Of a DNA stretch of 64,000 bases, positions 53,047 to 62,361 are shown in pieces (the stretch's first letter is position 1; every line of letters begins with the position of its first letter). This DNA is from Pseudomonas sp. SJZ079 (GTDB lineage: Bacteria > Pseudomonadota > Gammaproteobacteria > Pseudomonadales > Pseudomonadaceae). A program made the translations under genes and the position numbers. The notes under the pieces are model-generated. The model worked only from the letters and a program-made list of their open reading frames with translations, was not told where the DNA came from and did no database searches. The stretch spans positions 1 to 64,000 of the forward strand of contig NZ_VIUH01000004.1 in the NCBI RefSeq assembly GCF_007993865.1. The letters are read 5' to 3'.

Positions 53047-54498
53047 ATGCTGGATATTCTCAACGACCTACTCTGGAGCAAGCTGCTGATCGTCATGCTG
53101 ATCGGCCTGGGCCTGTACTTCACCATCGCCTCGCGCTTCGTGCAGTTCCGCTATTTCGGCAGCATGTTCCGCATCTTCAGCGAAGCCTTTCAGCGTCAAC
53201 CGGGCCAGCTCAGTTCGTTCCAGGCGCTGATGCTCAGCGTCGCCGGTCGCGTCGGCGCCGGTAACATCGCCGGCGTCTCGGTGGCCATCATGCTCGGCGG
53301 TCCGGGCGCGATCTTCTGGATGTGGGTGGTAGCCTTGGTCGGCATGGCCACCAGCTACTTCGAGTGCTCGCTGGCCCAGCTGTACAAGCGCCGCGAAGCC
53401 GACGGCACCTACCGGGGCGGCCCGGCCTTCTACATCCAGCACGGCCTCGGCCAGCGCTGGTTGGGCATCGTGGTGTCCTTGCTGCTGCTGGTGACCTTCG
53501 GCTTCGGCTTCAACGCCGTGCAGTCCTTCACCGTGGCCAGCTCGCTGCACGACACCTTCGGCCTGCCGACTTACCTCAGCGGCCTGGCCCTGGTGGTGGT
53601 GATCGGCCTGATCATCTTCGGCGGCATCAAGCGCATCGCCAAGATCGCCGACGTCCTGGTGCCGAGCATGGCCTTCTCCTACATCGCCATGGCGCTGTTC
53701 GTAATCGGCGGCAATATCGACCAGGTGCCGGATGTGCTGGCGCTGATCGTCAAGAGCGCCTTCGGCCTGGAGCCGGCCTTCGCCGGCGGCATCGGTGCGG
53801 CGATCATCATGGGCGTCAAGCGCGGCCTGTTCTCCAACGAAGCCGGCCTCGGCAGCGCACCCAACGTCGCCGCCGTGGCCCAGGTCAAGCACCCGGCCGC
53901 GCAAGGCATCGTGCAGTCGCTCAGCGTGTTCATCGACACCATGATCCTGTGCAGCTGCACGGCGCTGATCATCCTGCTCTCCGGCGTCTACCAGCCGGGC
54001 ACCGAGATGGCCGGCGTGGTGCTGACCCAGACCGCCATGGCCGCCGTGGTCGGCGAGTGGGGCCGGGTGTTCGTCAGCATCGCCTTGCTGCTGTTCGTCT
54101 TCACCACGCTGATCTACAACTACTACCTGGGTGAGAACGCCCTGGGTTTCTTCACCAGCAAGCGCTGGCCGGTACAGATCTACCGCGTGCTGGTAGTCGG
54201 CCTGGTGCTGTGGGGCTCGGTGCAGGACCTGGGCACGGTGTTCGCCTTCGCCGACGTGACCATGGGCCTGCTGGCGGTCGCCAACCTGGTGGCCCTGGCA
54301 ATGCTGTTCAAGGTCGGTCTGCGCCTGATGAACGACTACGACAGCCAGGTGAAAGCGGGTGTAGAGTCACCCGTCTTCGACCCGAAAGCCTTCGCCGGTC
54401 TGGACCTCGACCCAGAGGCCTGGCCAGAAGTGCTCCCCCCACTGGCGGTGCCCACCATCGCTGGCAGCGTGCCGAGCAACGTTCTGCAACAGCGCTAA
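53047..54498 (+). CDS. AGCS sodium:alanine/glycine symporter, copy 1
   Basis: A 483-residue member of the alanine/glycine:cation symporter family, with about 11 hydrophobic helices. The signature region VGAGNIAGVSVAIMLGGPGAIFWMWVVALVGMATSYFE is at about 70-110, and GVKRGLFSNEAGLGSAPNVAA near 260. It imports small neutral amino acids with sodium. It shares nearly all of its sequence with the gene at 59746, differing at about six residues up to residue 455, then diverging in the last 30. ATG 53047 follows AGGTGAG. Confidence 0.92.
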   Translation: MLDILNDLLWSKLLIVMLIGLGLYFTIASRFVQFRYFGSMFRIFSEAFQRQPGQLSSFQALMLSVAGRVGAGNIAGVSVAIMLGGPGAIFWMWVVALVGMATSYFECSLAQLYKRREADGTYRGGPAFYIQHGLGQRWLGIVVSLLLLVTFGFGFNAVQSFTVASSLHDTFGLPTYLSGLALVVVIGLIIFGGIKRIAKIADVLVPSMAFSYIAMALFVIGGNIDQVPDVLALIVKSAFGLEPAFAGGIGAAIIMGVKRGLFSNEAGLGSAPNVAAVAQVKHPAAQGIVQSLSVFIDTMILCSCTALIILLSGVYQPGTEMAGVVLTQTAMAAVVGEWGRVFVSIALLLFVFTTLIYNYYLGENALGFFTSKRWPVQIYRVLVVGLVLWGSVQDLGTVFAFADVTMGLLAVANLVALAMLFKVGLRLMNDYDSQVKAGVESPVFDPKAFAGLDLDPEAWPEVLPPLAVPTIAGSVPSNVLQQR

Positions 54499-54504
54499 GC
54501 CTCT

Positions 54505-54537
54505 GCCGCCCGGACTCTGCTCCGGGCGGCTTTCGTT
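54505..54537 (+). terminator. Rho-independent terminator after AGCS copy 1
   Basis: GCCGCCCGGA pairs with TCCGGGCGGC around CTCTGC, followed by TTTCGTT. It is seven bases past the stop codon. Confidence 0.85.
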
Positions 54538-54603
54538 GTGTCATAGGCGCCGCGCGGCCAGGTGGCCGGCGCGAGCCCCTGTGCTCCCTAGGAGTGATCG
54601 ACC

Positions 54604-55359
54604 ATGCGTCGTTATGCCTCTTTCTGCCTGTTACTCGGCCTGCTGTTCAGCAGCCTCGCCCACGCCGACTTGCCGCGCGATTACCAGGTCGTGCTACTGA
54701 CCGAGAACTTCCCGCCGTTCAACATGGCGGTGAACAACAAGAACTTCGCCCGCGACCCGAATATCCAGGGCATCAGCGCCGACATCGTGCGCGAGATGTT
54801 CAAGCGTGCCGGCATCGACTACAGCCTGACCCTGCGTTTCCCCTGGGATCGCATCTACAAGCAGGCGATGACCACGCCCAATCACGGACTGTTCTCCACC
54901 TCGCTAAGCGAGGGACGGCGACCGCTGTTCAAGTGGGTCGGGCCGATCGCCGAGTACCAGAGCGTGCTGGTCGGCCTCAAGGACGGCGGCCCGCGACCAA
55001 CCGACCTGGCGCAGGCCAAGGCCTACCGCATCGGCGCCTACCAGAGCGCCGCGGTCAGCCAGTACCTGGAGCGTCTCGGCTTCAAGCCGCAGAACGCCCT
55101 GCGCGACCAGGAGAATATCCGCAAGCTGCAACGCGGGCAGATCGACCTGTGGGCCACCTCCGACCCGGTCTGGCGTTACTACGCCAAGGAGCAGGGCGCC
55201 AGCGGCCTGGACACCGCCCTGAGCTTCGAGACCTCGCAGCTGTACCTGGCGCTGAACAAGGACACCCCGGACGAGGTGGTCGAACGCCTGCAGGCGGCGC
55301 TGCAGCAGATGCGCCGCGAGGGCTACGGCAGCTGCACGAAGAACCCGCAGCTGTGCTGA
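54604..55359 (+). CDS. Family-3 extracellular solute-binding protein
   Basis: A 251-residue exported protein of the amino-acid-binding SBP_bac_3 fold (signal peptide to SLAHA, residue 20). It shows VVLLTENFPPFNMAVNN, GISADIVREMFKRAGIDYSL and the ligand-pocket phrase FPWDRIYKQA. The second lobe has YRIGAYQSAAVSQYLE. No permease or ATPase follows, so it may be a stand-alone sensor or transport receptor. An AGGAG site precedes the ATG at 8 bp. It ends nine bases before the convergent PdxR-like gene. Confidence 0.83.
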   Translation: MRRYASFCLLLGLLFSSLAHADLPRDYQVVLLTENFPPFNMAVNNKNFARDPNIQGISADIVREMFKRAGIDYSLTLRFPWDRIYKQAMTTPNHGLFSTSLSEGRRPLFKWVGPIAEYQSVLVGLKDGGPRPTDLAQAKAYRIGAYQSAAVSQYLERLGFKPQNALRDQENIRKLQRGQIDLWATSDPVWRYYAKEQGASGLDTALSFETSQLYLALNKDTPDEVVERLQAALQQMRREGYGSCTKNPQLC

Positions 55360-55368
55360 GCCGGGGCG

Positions 55369-56835
55369 CTAAACGCCCCAGGCCCGGCGTAGCGCCTGCA
55401 GGGCCTGCGCGATACGCGTCTCGGGCACCGCGGCGAAGCCCAGCACCAACCCGGCGCGCCGGTCTTCAGGAACTTCGCTGTCCGCCAGCCAGTAGTCGCT
55501 GAGGGCGTTGAGCTCCACCCCGACCTCGGCCGCCGAAGCGATCAACTGGCGTTCGCGCGCCAGGCTGTCCACCCGCACGCACAGGTGCAGGCCGGCCTCC
55601 ACCGCCGGCAGCGGTGCGCAACCGGGTACCTGCTGCGGCCAACCGGCCAGCAGGGCATCGCGGCGGCTGCGCGCGGCGCCGCGCATGCGCCTGATATGCC
55701 GCTGGAAATGCCCGGCGGCGATAAATTCGGCCATCACCGCCTGGCTGCCGATCTCCGAATGGCGCATGTCCAGTGCGCGGCGGCGGGCGAAGGCCTCGGC
55801 CAGGCCGGCCGGCAGCAGCAGGTAGCCCAGACGCAGCGCCGGGAAGGCGATCTTGCAGAAGGTGCCGACGTAGAGCACCCGGCCCTGCCGGTCGAGGGCG
55901 GCCAGCGGCGCCAGCGGCGTGCCGCTGTAGCGGTACTCACCGTCGTAATCGTCCTCGATGATCCAGCTGTCGTGGCGCTCGGCCCAGTCCAGCAGCTCCA
56001 GGCGCCGCGCCAGCGACAGGGTGACGCCGGTGGGGTACTGGTGCGAAGGCGTGACATAGGCCAGGCGGCAGCGCCCCGCCCGTTCCAGCGCGGCCGTGTC
56101 CAGCCCCTCGCCATCCACCGCGATACCCGCCAGCTCCGCCCCGGCCACCGCGAAGGCATGCCCGGCGGCGCGGTAGCCGGGGTTCTCGATGGCCACCCGG
56201 TCACCCGGCTCGACCAGCAGCTGGGCGCACAGGCTGATGGCCTGCTGCGCGCCGCAGGTCACCAGGATCTGCGTCGGGTCGCAGTGCAGGCCGCGGCCGT
56301 TGCGCAGGTAGGCGGCGATCAGCTCGCGCAACTGCGCGTCCCCGGCCGGATCGCCATAGCCCAGGCGCGCCGCCGACGGCTTGCGCCAGAAGCGCGCCGA
56401 CAGCCGCGCCCAGGTCTCGAAGGGAAACAGATCGAAGGCCGGCACGCCGACCCGAAAGGCCCGCGGCGCACCCTCCAGCGCACCGGGCAGATGGTGCTGC
56501 TGCAGGCGCTGCAGGGCCTGGCTGGGCGCGGCGACGCTGGGCGGTGCGGGCGGCGGGCGCACCACCGCGGCCAGTTCGGCGACATAGGTGCCGGCGCCGA
56601 TGCGCCCCTCCACGAAGCCCTCGGCATACAGCTGGTCGAAGGCGCGGATCACGGTGTTGCGGGCGATGCCCAGCAGGCCGGCCAGGTCGCGGCTGGCCGG
56701 CAGGCGGGTGCCACTGGCCAGGCGTCCGTCGAGGATGCGCTCGCGTAGCGCCTGGTACAGCTGCCGCGCCAGGCCCCGGGCCGGATCGAGGCGAATGCCG
56801 GAGAGGTCGACGGGTAGCGGCGCTGGCAACGGCAT
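55369..56835 (-). CDS. PdxR/MocR-family PLP-dependent regulator
   Basis: A 488-residue GntR helix-turn-helix (about 18-80; DGRLASGTRLPASRDLAGLLGIARNTVIRAFDQL) fused to an aminotransferase-like domain (115-488). The PLP lysine is in YVGTFCKIAFPALRLGYLLLP; the pyridine-binding aspartate is in SWIIEDDYDGEYRYSG. It is divergent from the PaiB-like gene across 101 bp, as MocR regulators usually are from their target. The likely target is that FMN-binding/GNAT cluster. Confidence 0.88.
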   Translation of the reverse strand: MPLPAPLPVDLSGIRLDPARGLARQLYQALRERILDGRLASGTRLPASRDLAGLLGIARNTVIRAFDQLYAEGFVEGRIGAGTYVAELAAVVRPPPAPPSVAAPSQALQRLQQHHLPGALEGAPRAFRVGVPAFDLFPFETWARLSARFWRKPSAARLGYGDPAGDAQLRELIAAYLRNGRGLHCDPTQILVTCGAQQAISLCAQLLVEPGDRVAIENPGYRAAGHAFAVAGAELAGIAVDGEGLDTAALERAGRCRLAYVTPSHQYPTGVTLSLARRLELLDWAERHDSWIIEDDYDGEYRYSGTPLAPLAALDRQGRVLYVGTFCKIAFPALRLGYLLLPAGLAEAFARRRALDMRHSEIGSQAVMAEFIAAGHFQRHIRRMRGAARSRRDALLAGWPQQVPGCAPLPAVEAGLHLCVRVDSLARERQLIASAAEVGVELNALSDYWLADSEVPEDRRAGLVLGFAAVPETRIAQALQALRRAWGV

Positions 56836-56936
56836 GGATTGGCCCTATGAAAGTCGCAGTAAATGGATCTTACAACAGACCAATATCCTGCCTAGCATGG
56901 ACCCATCACACCAGCCCCCATTTTGGAGAAGCCGCC

Positions 56937-57566
56937 ATGTACCTGCCTCCATCCTTTCGCCAGGACGACCTCGCCGAACTGCATCGGCAGGTTGCCGCCT
57001 GCCGCCTGGCCACAGTCGTCAACCTGGGCCCGGACGGCCTGCAGGCCAGCCACCTGCCGCTGCTGCTGATGCCCGAGGAGGGCGAGTTCGGCACCCTCTA
57101 CGGCCACTTCGCCCGGGCCAACCCGCACTGGCGGGCACTCGCCGGCGGCGAAACCCTGGTGATCTGCAATGGCCCGGACGCCTACGTCAGCCCGTCCTGG
57201 TACCCGGCCAAGGCCGAGCACGGCAAGGTGGTGCCGACCTGGAACTACATCGCCGTGCATGCCTACGGCCAGGCCGAGGTGTTCGACGACGCCGAACGTC
57301 TGCTGGCGCTGGTCAGCCGCCTCAGCGAGCGCCACGAGGCCGGCCGTGCCCAGCCCTGGGCGGTCAGCGAGGCGCCCCGCGACTACCTCGCCGGCATGCT
57401 GCGCGCCATCGTCGGTTTCGCCCTGCCGATCGAACGTCTCGAAGGCAAGTGGAAGCTCGGGCAGAACCGCAGCGCCGCCGACCAGCGCGGCGTGCATGAG
57501 GGCCTGAACGCCAGCCCCGACGCGCGCGACCGTGAGCTGGCCGCGCGCATGAGCAGCCCTAACTAA
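56937..57566 (+). CDS. PaiB-like FMN-binding protein
   Basis: A 209-residue protein of the 'FMN-binding negative transcriptional regulator' family. MYLPPSFRQDDLAELHRQV is the family start; FGTLYGHFARANPHW and VSPSWYPAKAEHGKVVPTWNYIAVHAYG form the flavin pocket. B. subtilis PaiB regulates with the acetyltransferase PaiA; here two GNAT genes follow directly, a similar pairing. The ATG at 56937 follows GGAGAAG. Whether it acts as a regulator or a flavin enzyme is open. Confidence 0.88.
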   Translation: MYLPPSFRQDDLAELHRQVAACRLATVVNLGPDGLQASHLPLLLMPEEGEFGTLYGHFARANPHWRALAGGETLVICNGPDAYVSPSWYPAKAEHGKVVPTWNYIAVHAYGQAEVFDDAERLLALVSRLSERHEAGRAQPWAVSEAPRDYLAGMLRAIVGFALPIERLEGKWKLGQNRSAADQRGVHEGLNASPDARDRELAARMSSPN

Positions 57567-57585
57567 CTCCACCCAAGGAAGACCC

Positions 57586-58029
57586 ATGCGCCTCGAGATC
57601 CGCCCCGTCACCGCCGCCGACCACGCCGCCTGGCTGCCGTTGTGGCAGGGCTACCAGCGCTTCTACAAAGCCGAGATCGCCAGCGCAACCAGCGCCCTGA
57701 CCTGGCGGCGCTTCCTCGACCCGGGCGAACCCATGCACGCCGCCCTGGCTTGGCAGGACGACCGCGCCGTGGGGCTGGTGCACTTCATCTACCACCGCTC
57801 CTGCTGGACCGAGGGTGACTACTGTTACCTACAGGACCTGTTCGTCGGCGAAGGCCTGCGCGGCGCCGGCATCGGCCGCCGGCTGATCGAGCACGTTTAC
57901 CAGGCCGCCCAGACTGCTGGTGCCTCGCGAGTGCACTGGCTGACCCACGAGAGCAACGTCGATGCCATGCAGCTGTACCAGCGCGTCGCCGAGCGCTCCG
58001 GCTTTCTCCAATATCGCAAGAACCTCTGA
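57586..58029 (+). CDS. GNAT acetyltransferase, copy A
   Basis: A 147-residue GNAT protein. CYLQDLFVGEGLRGAGIGRRLIEHVY contains the acetyl-CoA loop (R-x-x-G-x-G/A), and QLYQRVAERSGFLQYRK the C-terminal strand. It shares long identical stretches (AAWLPLWQGYQRFY, RFLDPGEPMHAALAW, VHWLTHESN) with the gene at 62362. Substrate unknown. It is 19 bp after the PaiB-like gene and 13 bp before the next GNAT, so the three form one operon. Confidence 0.9.
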   Translation: MRLEIRPVTAADHAAWLPLWQGYQRFYKAEIASATSALTWRRFLDPGEPMHAALAWQDDRAVGLVHFIYHRSCWTEGDYCYLQDLFVGEGLRGAGIGRRLIEHVYQAAQTAGASRVHWLTHESNVDAMQLYQRVAERSGFLQYRKNL

Positions 58030-58042
58030 CAGGAGCAGCGCC

Positions 58043-58723
58043 ATGACCCACACCGACCTGGCTGACTGGCAACCCCGCCCCCTGCCGCAACGTGAGCCAC
58101 TGGCTGGCCGCTATGTGCGCCTGCAACCGCTGGACCTCGCCGCTCACGGCGACGAGCTGTGGCGGGCGCTGCAAGGCCCGGACTGCGACCCACTGCTGTG
58201 GGATTATCTGCCCTATGGCCCCTTCCCCGAGCGCACGGCCTTCGATGCCTGGCTGGCGGCCAACGCGGCCAGCAGCGACCCGCTGTTCTTCGCCGTACTC
58301 GACCTGGCCAGCCAGCGCGCCGTCGGCCTGCTGAGCTTTTTGCGCATGACGCCCAAGGACGGCTGCATCGAGATCGGCCATATCGCCTTCGGCCGCGCCA
58401 TGCAGCGTTCGCCAGGCTCCACCGAGGCGGTCTACCTGCTGGCCGAGCTGGCCATGGGCACGCTCGGCTACCGCCGCCTGGAGTGGAAGTGCAACGCCCT
58501 CAACGCCCGCTCCATGCGCGCCGCCGAGCGCCTGGGCTTCGTCTACGAAGGCACCTTCCGCCAGCATATGGTGATCAAGGGGCGCAACCGCGACAGCGCC
58601 TGGTTCTCCATCCTCGACCGCGAGTGGCCGGCCTGCCACGCCGCCTTCCAGCGCTGGCTGGCGCCCGCCAACTTCGATGACCAGGGACGGCAGAAACGCC
58701 GCCTGGAGGAACTGCGCGACTGA
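58043..58723 (+). CDS. RimJ/RimL-type GNAT acetyltransferase
   Basis: A 226-residue GNAT of the RimJ/RimL type. It starts with ALAGRYVRLQPLDL-like residues, and has IEIGHIAFGRAMQRSPGSTEAVYLLAELAMGTLGYRRLEWKCNALNARSMRAAERLGFVYEG, the usual core for acetylating N-termini or small amines. I chose ATG 58043, preceded by AGGAG; an earlier in-frame start overlaps the previous gene by 68 bp. Different subgroup from the neighbouring GNAT. Confidence 0.9.
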   Translation: MTHTDLADWQPRPLPQREPLAGRYVRLQPLDLAAHGDELWRALQGPDCDPLLWDYLPYGPFPERTAFDAWLAANAASSDPLFFAVLDLASQRAVGLLSFLRMTPKDGCIEIGHIAFGRAMQRSPGSTEAVYLLAELAMGTLGYRRLEWKCNALNARSMRAAERLGFVYEGTFRQHMVIKGRNRDSAWFSILDREWPACHAAFQRWLAPANFDDQGRQKRRLEELRD

Positions 58724-58769
58724 GTTGCCGGCACACCGCCCGGCCCTCCAGGTTGAATCGGGCAGCGGC

Positions 58770-59588
58770 CTACTCGACCTCGAACAAGCCGTCGCGCACC
58801 TGGCCGCCGCTGAGGCGCTGGCGAATGTCGGCGTCGATGCGCGGGTCGTCCGGGCCATAGAGCATCACCTGGCGATAGGCACTGACCCGGTTGATCTCCG
58901 ACCCCAGGTAGTCCCAGACCACCCGGGTGCAGGCCGGGGTGCGCCGATCGCCGCTGGACACCCCGGTCTTCAGGCCATTGAGGCGGGTGATGCGACTCTT
59001 GAAGCTGGGAATCAAAATGGTCTGGCTCACCTCATTGGCGGTCAGCGACTCGTAGTCGATCAGGAACACCCGGTCCTGCAGGTAGAACGCCGCGCCCAGA
59101 TAGCGGCAACGCACCCAGTCGTCGGCCTCGCCGCTGTCGGCGCGCGAGCGCTCCTGGCGTTCCTGGCGCTCGAACAGGTAGGTGCCGCGCTCCTCGCGCA
59201 GCTGCACCAGCGACAGCAGGATGTTGCCGGGCACCGACATGCAGTTGGCGTACTCGAAGTAGTAGCCGCAGTAGCGCGACAGACTGCTGCAATGCTCGCG
59301 CAGTGGCTGCAGCAGCTCGAGCAGCGGATCGGCCGCCGCCGGTCGCTCCTGACCACTGCGGCGTACGCCGATCAGCCGGGCGAACTGCTCCGCCGGCAGG
59401 CCCAGCTCATAGTCCTCGATGCCGAAGAAATCGCAGATGCGCTTGAGGTTGTAAGCCGTCGGCCGGCTCTGCCCGCTGAGGTACTTGTTGAACTGCGCGC
59501 GATTGATCGCCAGCTGCCGGCAAACCTCGGCAATAGAGCGGTAGTGGCTGCACAGCAGCTTGAGATTGAGACCCTGATGGTTCGACAT
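58770..59588 (-). CDS. XRE-type regulator with unknown C-terminal domain
   Basis: A 272-residue protein whose residues 7-65 are a Cro/C1-type helix-turn-helix (SIAEVCRQLAINRAQFNKYLSGQSRPTAYNLKRICDFFG). The remaining 200 residues have no familiar motif; they contain CGYYFEYANCMSVPGNILLSL and RYLGAAFYLQDRVFLIDYESL, alternating beta strands suggesting a ligand-binding domain. It is divergent from AGCS copy 2 across 157 bp and is the likely regulator of that symporter. Confidence 0.8.
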   Translation of the reverse strand: MSNHQGLNLKLLCSHYRSIAEVCRQLAINRAQFNKYLSGQSRPTAYNLKRICDFFGIEDYELGLPAEQFARLIGVRRSGQERPAAADPLLELLQPLREHCSSLSRYCGYYFEYANCMSVPGNILLSLVQLREERGTYLFERQERQERSRADSGEADDWVRCRYLGAAFYLQDRVFLIDYESLTANEVSQTILIPSFKSRITRLNGLKTGVSSGDRRTPACTRVVWDYLGSEINRVSAYRQVMLYGPDDPRIDADIRQRLSGGQVRDGLFEVE

Positions 59589-59745
59589 GACGCCTGCCTA
59601 GGTGATGCTAGCGGCGCAAATATAGCATCAACTCGCGCCACATCGCCGCCATCCGCGAAATTGCCTGAAACACCCAGTTACTCAACCATGCACAGGCTGC
59701 CCGCTGCGTGGCATTCCCGAATAACTACAAGAGAGGCATCTCCTC

Positions 59746-61191
59746 ATGCTGGACCTCCTCAACGACCTACTCTGGAGCAAGCTGCTGATCGTCATGCTGA
59801 TCGGCCTGGGCCTGTACTTCACCATCGCCTCGCGCTTCGTGCAGTTCCGCTATTTCGGCAGCATGTTCCGCATCTTCAGCGAAGCCTTTCAGCGTCAACC
59901 GGGCCAGCTCAGTTCGTTCCAGGCGCTGATGCTCAGCGTCGCCGGTCGCGTCGGCGCCGGTAACATCGCCGGCGTCTCGGTGGCCATCATGCTCGGCGGT
60001 CCGGGCGCGATCTTCTGGATGTGGGTGGTAGCCCTGGTCGGCATGGCCACCAGCTACTTCGAGTGCTCGCTGGCCCAGCTGTACAAGCGCCGCGAAGCCG
60101 ACGGCACCTACCGCGGCGGCCCGGCCTTCTACATCCAGCACGGCCTCGGCCAGCGCTGGTTGGGCATCGTGGTGTCCTTGCTGCTGCTGGTGACCTTCGG
60201 CTTCGGCTTCAACGCCGTGCAGTCCTTCACCGTGGCCAGTTCGCTGCACGACACCTTCGGCCTGCCCACCCATATCAGCGGCCTGGCCCTGGTGGTGGTG
60301 ATCGGCCTGATCATCTTCGGCGGCATCAAGCGCATCGCCAAGATCGCCGACGTCCTGGTGCCGAGCATGGCCTTCTCCTACATCGCCATGGCGCTGTTCG
60401 TGATCGGCGGCAATATCGACCAGGTGCCGGAGGTGCTGGCGCTGATCGTCAAGAGCGCCTTCGGCCTGGAGCCGGCCTTCGCCGGCGGCATCGGCGCGGC
60501 GATCATCATGGGCGTCAAGCGCGGCCTGTTCTCCAACGAAGCCGGCCTCGGCAGCGCACCCAACGTCGCCGCCGTGGCCCAGGTCAAGCACCCCGCCGCA
60601 CAAGGCATCGTGCAGTCGCTCAGCGTATTTATCGACACCATGATCCTGTGCAGCTGCACCGCGCTGATCATCCTGCTCTCCGGCGTCTACCAGCCGGGCA
60701 CCGAGATGGCCGGCGTAGTGCTGACCCAGACCGCCATGGCCGCCGTAGTCGGCGAGTGGGGCCGGGTGTTCGTCAGCATCGCCTTGCTGCTGTTCGTCTT
60801 CACCACGCTGATCTACAACTACTACCTGGGTGAGAACGCCCTGGGCTTCTTCACCAGCAAGCGCTGGCCGGTACAGGTCTACCGGGTGCTGGTAGTCGGC
60901 CTGGTGCTGTGGGGCTCGGTGCAGGACCTGGGCACGGTGTTCGCCTTCGCCGACGTGACCATGGGCCTGCTCGCAGTCGCCAACCTGGTGGCCCTGGCGC
61001 TGCTGTTCAAGGTCGGTCTGCGCCTGATGAACGACTACGACAGCCAGGTGAAAGCGGGTGTAGAGTCACCCGTCTTCGACCCGAAAGCCTTCGCCGATCT
61101 GGACCTCGACCCAGAGGCCTGGCCGGCCAACCCGCCGGTCCCGCAGCCAAGCGCTCAGGCCGAAGCCAGCAACTACCTGCACCAACGCTAA
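59746..61191 (+). CDS. AGCS sodium:alanine/glycine symporter, copy 2
   Basis: A 481-residue paralog of the gene at 53047. DNA is almost identical from 59759 to about 61122 and diverges outside. The protein differs from copy 1 at a few positions (LPTHISG for LPTYLSG, VPEVLA for VPDVLA, QVYRV for QIYRV, ALALLF for ALAMLF) and has a different tail (PANPPVPQPSAQAEASNYLHQR). Topology and sodium-site motifs are intact. It has its own regulator (XRE) and is followed by asparaginase, so it may serve a separate pathway. Confidence 0.92.
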   Translation: MLDLLNDLLWSKLLIVMLIGLGLYFTIASRFVQFRYFGSMFRIFSEAFQRQPGQLSSFQALMLSVAGRVGAGNIAGVSVAIMLGGPGAIFWMWVVALVGMATSYFECSLAQLYKRREADGTYRGGPAFYIQHGLGQRWLGIVVSLLLLVTFGFGFNAVQSFTVASSLHDTFGLPTHISGLALVVVIGLIIFGGIKRIAKIADVLVPSMAFSYIAMALFVIGGNIDQVPEVLALIVKSAFGLEPAFAGGIGAAIIMGVKRGLFSNEAGLGSAPNVAAVAQVKHPAAQGIVQSLSVFIDTMILCSCTALIILLSGVYQPGTEMAGVVLTQTAMAAVVGEWGRVFVSIALLLFVFTTLIYNYYLGENALGFFTSKRWPVQVYRVLVVGLVLWGSVQDLGTVFAFADVTMGLLAVANLVALALLFKVGLRLMNDYDSQVKAGVESPVFDPKAFADLDLDPEAWPANPPVPQPSAQAEASNYLHQR

Positions 61192-61259
61192 ACAGCGTTG
61201 CGGCATGACAAAACAGGGGGCGTGCCCCCTGTTTTGCTATCTGCATAAGGAGCCACGCC

Positions 61260-62252
61260 ATGTCCTCCCCAACCAAACTGCTAGTGCTCTACACCGGCGG
61301 CACCATCGGCATGCAGATGAGCGCCGACGGCCTGGCACCGGCCTCCGGCTTCGAGGCCCGGGTGCGCGCCCAGCAGGCCCTGGAGCAGGGTCGCCAACTG
61401 CCCGAGTGGAGCTTCCGCGAACTGCTGCCGCCGATCGACAGCGCCAATATGAGCCAGGCCAACTGGCTGGCGATGGTCGCGGCGATCCGCGCCGGTGTCG
61501 AGCAGGACGGCTGCGACGCGGTGCTGGTCCTGCACGGTACCGACACCCTGGCCTACAGCGCCGCGGCGCTGAGCTTCCTGTTGCTGGGGCTGCCGGTGCC
61601 CGTGCTGCTGACCGGCTCGATGTTGCCGGCCGGCACCAAGGGCAGCGACGCCTGGGACAACCTGTTCGGCGCCATGCAGGCCCTGCAGCAGGGCGTGGCC
61701 GCCGGCGTGCAGCTGTATTTCAATGGCCAGCTGCTGCATGGCGCGCGGGTCAGCAAGCTGCGCAGCGATGCCTTCGACGCCTTCAGCGTGCTGCCGCGCC
61801 AGCGCCACAGCGAACGGGCCGAGAGCCTCCCCGCCCGCCTCGGTTACCGGCAGCCGCGCCATCCGGTGAACCTCGCCGTGCTGCCGTTCTACCCCGGCCT
61901 CCAGGCCGCGCACCTCAGCGCCCTGCTGGCCAGCGGCGTGCAGGGGCTGCTGCTGGAGTGCTATGGCAGCGGCACCGGCCCGGCCGGCGATGCCGAGCTG
62001 CTCGCCGCGCTCCAGGCCGCGCATGCGCGCGGTGTGGTGCTGGCGGCGATCAGCCAGTGTCCGCACGGCCATGTCGAGTTCGGCGTGTACGCCGCCGGTA
62101 GCCGGCTGGCCGGCGCCGGGTTGGTGTCCGCCGGCGGCATGACCCGCGAGGCGGCCCTGGGCAAGCTGTTCGCCCTGCTCGGCGCCGGCTTGAGCCAAGC
62201 CGAGGTGGAACACTGGTTCGCCCTCGACCTGTGCGGCGAACGCGCCGACTGA
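61260..62252 (+). CDS. L-asparaginase (type I, cytoplasmic)
   Basis: A 330-residue asparaginase/glutaminase-family enzyme hydrolysing asparagine to aspartate and ammonia. The first catalytic threonine is T15 in YTGGTIGM; the second motif is HGTDT at 92-96 with its threonine and aspartate. No signal peptide, so cytoplasmic. TGSMLPAGTKGSDAWDNL is the substrate-loop region. A GGAG site precedes the ATG. It lies 68 bp after AGCS copy 2; an asparagine-uptake/hydrolysis unit is plausible. Confidence 0.92.
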   Translation: MSSPTKLLVLYTGGTIGMQMSADGLAPASGFEARVRAQQALEQGRQLPEWSFRELLPPIDSANMSQANWLAMVAAIRAGVEQDGCDAVLVLHGTDTLAYSAAALSFLLLGLPVPVLLTGSMLPAGTKGSDAWDNLFGAMQALQQGVAAGVQLYFNGQLLHGARVSKLRSDAFDAFSVLPRQRHSERAESLPARLGYRQPRHPVNLAVLPFYPGLQAAHLSALLASGVQGLLLECYGSGTGPAGDAELLAALQAAHARGVVLAAISQCPHGHVEFGVYAAGSRLAGAGLVSAGGMTREAALGKLFALLGAGLSQAEVEHWFALDLCGERAD

Positions 62253-62361
62253 GGCCAGCCGCCCAGGCCGCCGCAAGCCCGCCGCGCGATGCCGTCGCGA
62301 GGCTTGCGACCTCGGCCTAACCGTCGCAGGATGACAGCTTGCGCATACAGGAGACCGCGCC

